This document shows positions 1 to 8,150 of a DNA stretch of 60,882 nt, piece by piece (position 1 is the first letter of the stretch; every line of letters starts with the position of its first letter). The stretch comes from Rhizobium ruizarguesonis. GTDB lineage: Bacteria > Pseudomonadota > Alphaproteobacteria > Rhizobiales > Rhizobiaceae. The stretch spans positions 1 to 60,882 of the forward strand of contig NZ_PQIG01000097.1 of NCBI RefSeq assembly GCF_012349115.1. Reading direction: 5' to 3'. The notes under the pieces were generated by a model. That model saw only the letters and a program-made list of their open reading frames with translations. It did no database searches and had not been told where the DNA came from. The position numbers and the translations under genes are program-made.

Positions 1-71
1 GCAGGCTTCTGCGCCTCCTCGCGTTTTTCAGAGAGGGGCATTCCGGAAAAGAGGTCGTTGCTATCGTCCAT
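1..71 (-). CDS. N-terminus of an unidentified protein (runs off the left edge)
   Basis: An open frame reads leftwards from an ATG at 71 to the edge without a stop. It encodes about 23 residues beginning MDDSNDLFSGMPLSEKREEA, an acidic start followed by a charged stretch. It would be divergent from the hydrolase gene at 291, leaving a 219-bp promoter region. The piece is too short to identify a family. A disordered acidic N-terminus of this sort occurs before the core domain of several large enzymes, including helicases, but that is only a guess. No strong ribosome binding site is visible close to the ATG. Confidence 0.4.
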   Translation of the reverse strand, partial: MDDSNDLFSGMPLSEKREEAQKP

Positions 72-290
72 GGAGCCGTTCAGATCTTCATCCTGTCTTA
101 GGTCTGGCTTGGGCGGGCATCCGCCGCCGACCCAAAATCACCGCATTTCATGCCACGTTTGCGAATCAGGCAGATTTTGCCAGAAAGCACATCTATACGC
201 GACACCGCCTGTTTTGGCGGGCTTTTCCCAAATGATTTGCGTTGCCGGGCGCGGAATGGCAAGCGGCGGCGGGCTTCAGGAACCATCCGA

Positions 291-1190
291 ATGCGAATGT
301 CCACAAGTCATTGCACCATCTTCACCGCAATTGCGGCGTTTTTCTTGTCCGCGGCCATCCTCTCCGCTGTTGGCCCGGCGCAGGCAGCCGATGCTTTGCC
401 GCCTTTCAAGGATGATCTGTTTTCGAAGCAGGCCGTGCTGCAGACGGGCGATGACGGCGCCTTCGAGGTCATCGACTATGACGAGATGCGAGATATCAAC
501 GGCCGCGACCAGATCCCGCAAAAGCGGGTGCAGCAGAAATATGTGGCGCTCGGCATCCGCAAGACCCAGGCGGACGAAACGCTGTCTGTCGACGGCATCA
601 AGCTCGATGTCACCAGGGTGGGACCGGCCGGGAATGCCGCCTTCACGGTGATTTTCATCCATGGGCGCGACGGTGACCGGCGGCTCGGCGCCAACGACTA
701 CAGCTTCGGCGGCAATTTCAACCGGCTGAAGAACCTCGTCGCCGGCAATGGCGGCGTTTATTATTCGCCGACGGTCAAAAGCTTCGACAGCAGCGGCGTT
801 GCGGCGATCGCCGGGCTGATCCGCTATGCCAGCGCGCAATCACCCGGCCGGCCGATCATCCTTTCCTGCGCCTCGATGGGCAGCCAGGTCTGCTGGGGCA
901 TTGCGCGCGAGAGCGACAGCGTCAAGCGGCTGAAGGGCATGCTGATCATGAGCGGGGTGACTGATCCCGATTTCACCAGAAGCGCCTTCTACAAGGCGAA
1001 GCTGCCGCTCTGGTTCGCCCATGGTAGCCGCGATCCGGTCTATGCCGCCGCCGACCAGCAGGCGCTGTTCGAAAGCCTGCACAAAGCAAAATATCCGGCG
1101 CGTTTCACGCTGTTTCAGACCGGCAATCACGGGACGCCGATCCGGATGATCGACTGGCGCAGGGTGTTGAACTGGATTCTCGCCGGCTAG
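291..1190 (+). CDS. Exported alpha/beta hydrolase
   Basis: The protein is 299 residues long. I chose the ATG at 291 because AGGA lies about 9 bp upstream and the residues that follow form a signal peptide with a long Ala/Leu core ending near AQA; the upstream in-frame ATG at 150 would place an Arg-rich non-secretory stretch in front. Alpha/beta hydrolase marks are visible: the HGRDGD oxyanion region, a nucleophile Ser near residue 194 in CASMGSQ, an acid Asp near 248 in HGSRDP and His near 280 in GNHG. It probably acts in the periplasm on an unknown ester or peptide. It stands alone, followed by a repeat element and then tpiA. Confidence 0.8.
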   Translation: MRMSTSHCTIFTAIAAFFLSAAILSAVGPAQAADALPPFKDDLFSKQAVLQTGDDGAFEVIDYDEMRDINGRDQIPQKRVQQKYVALGIRKTQADETLSVDGIKLDVTRVGPAGNAAFTVIFIHGRDGDRRLGANDYSFGGNFNRLKNLVAGNGGVYYSPTVKSFDSSGVAAIAGLIRYASAQSPGRPIILSCASMGSQVCWGIARESDSVKRLKGMLIMSGVTDPDFTRSAFYKAKLPLWFAHGSRDPVYAAADQQALFESLHKAKYPARFTLFQTGNHGTPIRMIDWRRVLNWILAG

Positions 1191-1212
1191 AGTGCATCGA
1201 GCCGATGCGCGG

Positions 1213-1262
1213 ATTCAAAATGCTACCTTTGCGTGTCTGATAAGACGCGTGGCGCTGTAGGG
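1213..1262. repeat. Interspersed stem-loop repeat, copy 1
   Basis: This segment shares ATTCAAA, TGCTAC, CTTTGCG, GTCTGA and GGCGCTGT in the same order with 32602-32653. It can fold through GTCT/AGAC-type pairing. Copy 1 lacks about six bases (AGCGTC) that copy 2 has after CTAC. It sits in the gap between the hydrolase and tpiA. Short GC-rich palindromic elements of this kind are scattered through rhizobial intergenic regions; membership of a named family was not tested. Confidence 0.6.
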
Positions 1263-1386
1263 GACGATTTTCGGCAGAAATATGCGCGGGATCGCAGAGA
1301 TTCCCCTTACGTCAAGGGCATGATGCTTTTCTTTGCTGCAAGCTTTTGATATTGCCCAAGGCATAAGCAGATTGTGGAAGGCCAGC

Positions 1387-2157
1387 ATGACACCTGATGT
1401 GCGCCCGCTTGTGGCGGGAAACTGGAAAATGAATGGCATGCGTGCCTCCCTGGATCAGATCAAAGCGATCGCCGAGGGTGTTCGCCCGCCGCTGGCCGAC
1501 AAGGTCGAAGCGCTGATCTGCCCGCCGACGACGCTGCTGTATGTGGCGACGGCGCTGTGCACCGACAGCCCGCTGGCGATCGGGGCTCAGGACTGCCATC
1601 AGAAGCCATCGGGCGCGCATACCGGCGACATTTCGGCCGAGATGATTGCTGATTGTTTCGCCACCTATGTCATCGTCGGCCACTCCGAGCGGCGCACCGA
1701 TCATGCCGAAACCGACCATCTGGTCCGCGCCAAGGCGGAGGCTGCCTTTGCTGCCGGGCTGACGGCGATCATCTGCATCGGCGAAACGGCGGATGAGCGC
1801 CGGGCAGGCCAGGCGCTCGACGTCATCAAACGCCAGCTTTCCGCCTCCGTTCCCGATAGCGCGACTGCCGAAAATACGGTCATCGCCTATGAACCGATCT
1901 GGGCGATCGGCACCGGTGTGACGCCGACATCAGGCGATGTCGAAAAGGCGCATGCCTTCATGCGCGCAGAGCTGGCGACCCGCTTCGGCGATGACGGCCG
2001 CAAGATGCGCCTTCTCTACGGCGGCTCGGTCAAGCCGGCCAATGCGGAAGAGCTGATGGGCGTTGCCAATGTCGACGGCGCACTGATCGGCGGGGCGAGC
2101 TTGAAAGCGGCCGACTTCCTTGCCATCTACCGGGCCTATGAGGCGCTGCTCGCCTGA
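1387..2157 (+). CDS. tpiA: Triosephosphate isomerase
   Basis: TpiA interconverts dihydroxyacetone phosphate and glyceraldehyde 3-phosphate in glycolysis and gluconeogenesis in the cytosol. The protein is 256 residues, the usual length. Active-site elements are all present: NWKMNG with Asn12 and Lys14, the electrophile His99 in VGHSERR, the base Glu169 in YEPIWAIGTG, and the phosphate-binding GGSV near the C-terminus. I chose the ATG at 1387, preceded by GGAAGG, rather than the in-frame ATG at 1333, which would add 18 residues unlike the family. It lies upstream of secG and pyrG in the same direction, an order common in Rhizobiales. Confidence 0.97.
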   Translation: MTPDVRPLVAGNWKMNGMRASLDQIKAIAEGVRPPLADKVEALICPPTTLLYVATALCTDSPLAIGAQDCHQKPSGAHTGDISAEMIADCFATYVIVGHSERRTDHAETDHLVRAKAEAAFAAGLTAIICIGETADERRAGQALDVIKRQLSASVPDSATAENTVIAYEPIWAIGTGVTPTSGDVEKAHAFMRAELATRFGDDGRKMRLLYGGSVKPANAEELMGVANVDGALIGGASLKAADFLAIYRAYEALLA

Positions 2158-2164
2158 GACATTT

Positions 2165-2200
2165 TTTATTCCTGGGTTTATTCCCGGGTTTATTCCTGGC
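2165..2200 (+). repeat. Three tandem 12-bp repeats
   Basis: Three adjacent copies of a 12-bp unit, TTTATTCCTGGG and close variants, lie immediately downstream of the tpiA stop. Unit 2 differs by one base and unit 3 by its last base. The array carries in-frame stops and sits in the tpiA-secG gap, so it is non-coding. It has the look of a small slippage-prone minisatellite. No strong terminator hairpin accompanies it. Confidence 0.85.
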
Positions 2201-2288
2201 CGAAGGGCTTGGAATAGATGAAAGCCTCATGTAAAGAGCCGCCAGAATTCTTACTTATGTCCGTCTCGAGGCGGGCAGGACTGGACCC

Positions 2289-2810
2289 ATGCAGACCGTA
2301 TTGATTGTCATCCATCTCATGATCGTGCTCGCCCTCGTCGGCGTCGTGCTCATCCAGCGCTCGGAAGGCGGCGGCCTCGGCATCGGCGGCGGTTCGGGCT
2401 TCATGTCGGCCCGCGGCACGGCCAATGCACTGACGCGCACGACCGCGATTCTTGCGACGCTGTTCTTCCTGACCTCGCTCGGCCTCGGCATACTGACGCG
2501 TTACCAGGGCCGTCCGAGTGATATTCTCGATCGCATCCCTGCAACAGGCGGCCAGGGCAACGGTATTCTCGATTCGCTCGGCGGCGCGCAGGCTCCGGCA
2601 AATCAGCCGGCCGGCAACGGTGTTCCGAGCAGCGGGGCTGCACCGCAGGCTCCCGCCGCTCAAGCTCCGGCAAGCGGGGCTCCGGCAACTCAGGCCCCAG
2701 CGGCCACCGCGCCTTCAACGACTGCTCCGGCAACGACTGCCCCGGCAACGCCCGCAGCTCCGGCCGCGCCGGCACCGGCTCAGCCGTCCGGCGTCCCGAC
2801 GGGACAGTAA
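2289..2810 (+). CDS. secG: Protein translocase subunit SecG
   Basis: SecG is the small inner-membrane subunit of the SecYEG preprotein channel and assists SecA-driven export. The first ~75 residues are the family domain: a transmembrane helix from residue 1, the conserved QRSEGGGLG loop with GGGSGFMSARG, and a second helix around residues 55-75. The remaining ~95 residues are a low-complexity Ala/Pro/Gln/Thr tail (repeated APA, PAT and TAPA), which makes the protein 173 residues against about 110 in E. coli. Long Ala/Pro tails on SecG are seen in Rhizobiales. A terminator follows, so pyrG probably has its own promoter. Confidence 0.95.
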   Translation: MQTVLIVIHLMIVLALVGVVLIQRSEGGGLGIGGGSGFMSARGTANALTRTTAILATLFFLTSLGLGILTRYQGRPSDILDRIPATGGQGNGILDSLGGAQAPANQPAGNGVPSSGAAPQAPAAQAPASGAPATQAPAATAPSTTAPATTAPATPAAPAAPAPAQPSGVPTGQ

Positions 2811-2828
2811 GCCGGTCTTCGACATAAA

Positions 2829-2866
2829 CCGCCGGCAGGCCCTCGGGTCTGCCGGTTTTCTTTTGT
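2829..2866 (+). terminator. Rho-independent terminator after secG
   Basis: CCGGCAG at 2832-2838 pairs with CTGCCGG at 2849-2855 around a short loop, followed directly by a T-rich run (TTTTCTTTTG). It begins about 20 bp after the secG stop and separates secG from pyrG. Confidence 0.9.
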
Positions 2867-2955
2867 TCAGATTCTCCTGCGCCACGCATCGAAAGTTCTG
2901 GAAAAGAATTTTTGGGCTGGTGGAATCGTTTTTGAAAAGGTATCCGGTGACTCCC

Positions 2956-4584
<1,629 letters not shown>

Positions 4585-4596
4585 CGTATGCCAACA

Positions 4597-4626
4597 CCAG
4601 ATCGCGTTGTGTCAGGCGCGATCTGG
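4597..4626 (+). terminator. Inverted repeat after pyrG
   Basis: CCAGATCGCG at 4597-4606 is perfectly complementary to CGCGATCTGG at 4617-4626 with a 10-base loop. There is no T-run, so it is a terminator-like or mRNA-stabilising hairpin rather than a classical intrinsic terminator. It lies in the 73-bp gap before the SRPBCC gene. Confidence 0.6.
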
Positions 4627-4657
4627 ATAACATTCGTGCTCGCGCTATCTCGCCGGC

Positions 4658-5128
4658 ATGACCCCTTCACGCAGCACGACCGTCTCACGCTTCATCGCGG
4701 CACCACGCGAGCGCATCTACCGTGCTTTCCTCGATGCGGAGGCGGTCGCCACCTGGCTTCCGCCTGATACGATGAAGGGCATCGTCCATGCCTTCGAGGG
4801 CAGGGAAGGCGGCGCCTTCAGCATGTCGCTCGTCTATCCGGATGACGAGGCGTCGCAGCCGGGCAAGACCTCTGACAAGATCGACAAGTTCCAGGGCCGT
4901 TTTGCACGGCTCGTGCCTGACGAGAACGTCGTCTGGGCGACGGTCTTCGATTCCGAGGATGAAGATTTTTCCGGCGAGATGACGGTCAGCACGACATTGT
5001 CGCCCGCCGATGGAGGCACCGATGTGACGATGGTCTGCGACAACATCCCCTCCGGCATTCGCCTTAAAGACAATGAAGAAGGCTGCCGCTCGACGCTCGA
5101 CAACCTCGCCGCCTTCGTCGGCGGTTGA
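4658..5128 (+). CDS. SRPBCC (AHSA1-type) family protein
   Basis: The 156-residue protein has the pattern of the AHSA1/SRPBCC fold: a start of the form TTVSRFIAAPRERIYRAFLD, the conserved W in TWLPP, a central strand region with GRFARLVPDENVVW and a C-terminal helix with the motif GCRSTLDNLAAFV. Members bind hydrophobic ligands or act as stress-related proteins; the substrate here cannot be told. No signal peptide is present, so it is cytosolic. The gene is separated from pyrG by 73 bp with a hairpin, and it is convergent with the citrate synthase gene 40 bp downstream. Confidence 0.85.
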   Translation: MTPSRSTTVSRFIAAPRERIYRAFLDAEAVATWLPPDTMKGIVHAFEGREGGAFSMSLVYPDDEASQPGKTSDKIDKFQGRFARLVPDENVVWATVFDSEDEDFSGEMTVSTTLSPADGGTDVTMVCDNIPSGIRLKDNEEGCRSTLDNLAAFVGG

Positions 5129-5168
5129 CGATCGCCGGCAAGGACATGCCCCTGCCGGCGTTCAACTT

Positions 5169-6257
5169 TCAGGCAGCGGCCGGCAGCGGCCCGATATAGA
5201 CCGAGCGCGGACGGATCAGCCTGCCTTCGAGCGCCTGTTCGCGCGCATGCGCCAGCCATCCGACAGTGCGGCCGATCGCGAAGACGCCGGTGAAGGCCTC
5301 GCGGGGAAAGCCGAGCGCTTCCAGCAGCAGCGCGGTATAAAACTCGACATTGACGTCGAGCGGCCGGTTCGGCTTGCGCGCCTTCAGGATCGCCAATGCA
5401 GCGGTCTCCACGGCTTCCGCCAGAGCGCCGCGGGCGCTGTTCACCTGGCCGGTTGAGATCAACGGCTTCAGCGCGCCCTTCAGCGCATCGGCGCGCGGAT
5501 CGCGGACGCGATAGATGCGGTGGCCGAAGCCCATCAGCCTTTCGCCGCGGTCGAGCGCTTCGCCGAGCCACGAGTAAGCATTCTCCGCCGTTCCGATCGC
5601 ATCCAGCATGTCGAGCACGGGACCGGGCGCGCCGCCATGCAGCGGCCCTTTCAGGGCGCTCACCGCCGCGAGTACGGAAGAGGTGAGGCCGGCCTGCGTC
5701 GAGGCAATGACGCGCGATGCGAAGGTCGAGGCATTGAGGCCATGGTCCGATATCGTCACGAGATAGGTGTCGAGTGCCGCTGTCTGCTCCCTGGTCGGCA
5801 ATTTTCCGGTCAGCATGCGCAGGATATCGGCTGCCTGCGGCAGCGAGGCGTCGGGCGCGATCGGTCTTTTGCCGCGTTGCTTGCGAAGGATCGCCGGCAG
5901 GAAAACTGCGGGCGCAGCCAGAAGGCTGAGAGCGGTATCGAAATCCTCGCCGTCGGGCAGGCGGGCGATCAACGCCCGCATCGCATCGACCGGAGGCAAA
6001 GCGAGCAGGGCGGCATCGGCGGCCTTGATATGGCCGAAAATCCTCGTTCGCGCCTGCGCCAGCCAGTCGCGCAATTCCGCTTCGTCGAAGCTTTTTTCCA
6101 TCAACCCATCGAGCAACAGGGCGGCGACGCCTTCATAGGTGCCGTCTGCAACCAGGTGATCCAGCGATACACCGCGGATGATCAGTCGCCCCGCTTCGCC
6201 ATCGACATCCGAAAGCTGCGTTTCGGCAGCAATGACATCTTCCAAGCCGTTTTTCAT
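5169..6257 (-). CDS. Citrate synthase family protein (no DNA-binding domain)
   Basis: The family condenses acetyl-CoA (or propionyl-CoA) with oxaloacetate. This 362-residue copy is shorter than the main hexameric GltA (about 430). Visible signatures are SDHGLNASTF, GPLHGG with His207, GFGHRIYRVRDPR with His246, and the C-terminal segment NVEFYTALLLEALG. In that segment the usual catalytic Asp is Glu (Glu305), whereas the divergent partner keeps Asp. The ATG at 6257 has GGAGAAAAC just upstream. The gene is divergent from a second citrate synthase homologue that carries an HTH domain, so the two are probably co-regulated. Citrate versus methylcitrate activity cannot be decided here. Confidence 0.9.
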   Translation of the reverse strand: MKNGLEDVIAAETQLSDVDGEAGRLIIRGVSLDHLVADGTYEGVAALLLDGLMEKSFDEAELRDWLAQARTRIFGHIKAADAALLALPPVDAMRALIARLPDGEDFDTALSLLAAPAVFLPAILRKQRGKRPIAPDASLPQAADILRMLTGKLPTREQTAALDTYLVTISDHGLNASTFASRVIASTQAGLTSSVLAAVSALKGPLHGGAPGPVLDMLDAIGTAENAYSWLGEALDRGERLMGFGHRIYRVRDPRADALKGALKPLISTGQVNSARGALAEAVETAALAILKARKPNRPLDVNVEFYTALLLEALGFPREAFTGVFAIGRTVGWLAHAREQALEGRLIRPRSVYIGPLPAAA

Positions 6258-6341
6258 ATCGTTTTCTCCTTTACGACCGGGATGATCGGACCTAGTCTCA
6301 TTGACGTCAATCTTGATGCAATTGATCAATGTGAGGTTCCG
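6258..6341. promoter_or_regulatory. Divergent promoter with two palindromic putative operators
   Basis: The 84-bp gap between the divergent citrate synthase homologues contains two perfect palindromes: ATTGACGTCAAT at 6300-6311 and ATTGATCAAT at 6321-6330. Both carry the half-site ATTGA and their centres are exactly 20 bp apart, about two helical turns, so proteins bound at both would face the same side of DNA. This is the arrangement expected of a cooperative operator. The HTH domain of the adjacent citrate synthase homologue is the obvious candidate ligand; that link is inference. Confidence 0.6.
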
Positions 6342-7487
6342 ATGTCGTGGCTGACTGCCGAGGAGGCGCTGCGGGCGTTGAAGACCAAGCCGCAGACGCT
6401 CTATGCCAATGTCAGCCGCGGGCGCATCCGCGCCAAGCCCGATCCTGCCGACCCGCGCCGCAGCCTCTACCAGGCTGCCGACGTACAGCGGCTTGCCGAA
6501 CGCCATGCCGGCCGCCGCAAGACCGAAACGGTCGCTGCCGAGGCGATCCGCTGGGGCGATCCGGTTCTGTCCTCGGCAATCTCCACCATCATCGGCGGAC
6601 GGCTTTTCTATCGCGGAAGGGATGCGGCCGATTTCGCTGAAGTCGCGACGCTGGAGCAGACGGCGGCACTGCTCTGGAACGGCGCGGAAAGACTCTCCTC
6701 CGGCAGCGGGACCGGACATGCCTCTCCGTCGCTTCAGGCTGCCTTCCTGGCGCTGGCGGGGCGGGTGACATCGGATCTGCCGTCGCTCGGCCGCTCGCAG
6801 GCAGCACTTCGCCGCGAAGCAAGTGGCGTTCTCCGCACCATCGCCGATGCACTGGCGCCGAGGCCTTTCGACCAGCCGCTGCATCTCAGGCTTGCGGCGA
6901 GCTGGCAGCGGCCGGATGCTGCCGATTGCCTGCGTCGCGCGCTGGTGCTGCTTGCCGATCACGAACTCAACGCCTCGACCTTTGCGGCGCGGGTCACGGC
7001 ATCGGCGGGTGCAGCCCTTTCGGCGGCCGTGCTGTCCGGTCTGGCGACGCTGACAGGCCCGCTGCACGGCGCTGCCTGGCACGGCATCGACGCCTTGATC
7101 GAGACCGCTTCCGCCCTTGGGGCGGAGCAGGGGATCCGCCGCACGCTTGCCCAGGGCAATCGCCTTTCGGCCTTCGGCCATCCGCTCTATCCCGATGGCG
7201 ATGTCAGGGCCTTAGCGCTACTGTCGCACTTCCCCCTGCCGCCGCAGTTTGCCGAGCTCCGGGAAACCGGCGAGGAGATGGTCGGCGAGAAGGTCAACGT
7301 CGATTTCGCGCTTGCCGCAATGGCCGCCGCCTTCGATCTCCCGAGGGAGGCGCCGATCATCATCTTCTCGCTTGCACGTTCCGCGGGTTGGCTAGCGCAT
7401 GCGATGGAGCAGATCGACAGCGGCGAATTGATCCGGCCGCGGGCGCGTTATACCGGACCGGCGCCTGAAACGGATAGTAGAACGTAA
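6342..7487 (+). CDS. Citrate synthase homologue fused to an N-terminal helix-turn-helix domain
   Basis: This is a 381-residue protein. Residues ~1-52 resemble a MerR/excisionase-type DNA-binding helix-turn-helix (WLTAEEALRALKTKPQTLY, then SRGRIRAKPD and a YQAADVQRLAERH helix). The rest is a citrate synthase fold that retains DHELNASTF, GPLHG with His242, AFGHPLYPDGD with His280, and NVDFALA with Asp321, so all three catalytic positions remain. It is divergent from a stand-alone citrate synthase homologue, with paired palindromes between. HTH-citrate synthase fusions of this layout are known in Rhizobiales genomes; whether the enzyme half is active or acts as a metabolite sensor is not known to me. 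Confidence 0.88.
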   Translation: MSWLTAEEALRALKTKPQTLYANVSRGRIRAKPDPADPRRSLYQAADVQRLAERHAGRRKTETVAAEAIRWGDPVLSSAISTIIGGRLFYRGRDAADFAEVATLEQTAALLWNGAERLSSGSGTGHASPSLQAAFLALAGRVTSDLPSLGRSQAALRREASGVLRTIADALAPRPFDQPLHLRLAASWQRPDAADCLRRALVLLADHELNASTFAARVTASAGAALSAAVLSGLATLTGPLHGAAWHGIDALIETASALGAEQGIRRTLAQGNRLSAFGHPLYPDGDVRALALLSHFPLPPQFAELRETGEEMVGEKVNVDFALAAMAAAFDLPREAPIIIFSLARSAGWLAHAMEQIDSGELIRPRARYTGPAPETDSRT

Positions 7488-7626
7488 GAATTCCGCCGGC
7501 GATTGCGACGATTTGCTTTTTTTGCCTAGGGAAATATTTGAATTCGGCTATCATCCCTTACATGGAAGAAGACGGTTGGCGGGTGCTTTCGAAAAGAGCT
7601 GCTCCGCACGGTCAAGGGGACTTTCC

Positions 7627-8145
7627 ATGAATACGACGTTTCGCAGCCTGCTTGCCGCCGCACTCGCTCTCGGCCTCATTCCGTATGGGGCGGTCTTTGC
7701 GCAGTCTGCCGGCTGCACGGTATCGCGTGATGCCGGCGCCCGCCAGGTGCTCAGTTGTCCCGGCGGCGTCACGGTGACGGCAGAGGCCGGCGCCGCCTAC
7801 AGCCTCGTCGACCGCAACCGTGACGGCAGCCCCGATTCGGCATCGCTGCGCCGCAAAGCCATTCTCGTCGATGTCGACAGCACCCAGCACGCCGGTGGTT
7901 TCCAGGTCGTGACGCCGCAGGCGATCGCCGCCGTGCGCGGCACCCAATGGGCTGTCGATGTCGCAGGCGACAAGACCTCGGTGCTGGTCGTCAGAGGCAG
8001 CGTCGCGGTTCGCCGGCCGTCCGGGGAGCCGGTGGTGCTATCGCCGGGCGAAGGCGTCGATGTCAGCGGTGGAACCGAACCCCTCGTCGTGCGTCGCTGG
8101 CCGGCGCCGCGCGCCGCCGCCCTTCTTGCCCGCCTCGGCCAATAA
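7627..8145 (+). CDS. Secreted FecR-domain protein
   Basis: This is a 172-residue protein with an N-terminal signal peptide (hydrophobic core LLAAALALGLIPYGAVFA, cleavage near AQS). The mature part has the FecR-type beta-rich domain: VTPQAIAAVRGTQWAVDV, then SVLVVRGSVAVRRPSG and VVLSPGEGVDVS. FecR domains sense or transmit signals at the envelope. The ATG at 7627 follows an AAGGGGAC sequence. Its stop is 5 bp from the ATG of the CHASE2 cyclase gene, so the two form one operon. A FecR protein paired with a CHASE2-containing cyclase suggests a periplasmic sensing partner. Confidence 0.87.
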   Translation: MNTTFRSLLAAALALGLIPYGAVFAQSAGCTVSRDAGARQVLSCPGGVTVTAEAGAAYSLVDRNRDGSPDSASLRRKAILVDVDSTQHAGGFQVVTPQAIAAVRGTQWAVDVAGDKTSVLVVRGSVAVRRPSGEPVVLSPGEGVDVSGGTEPLVVRRWPAPRAAALLARLGQ

Positions 8146-8150
8146 ATCCC

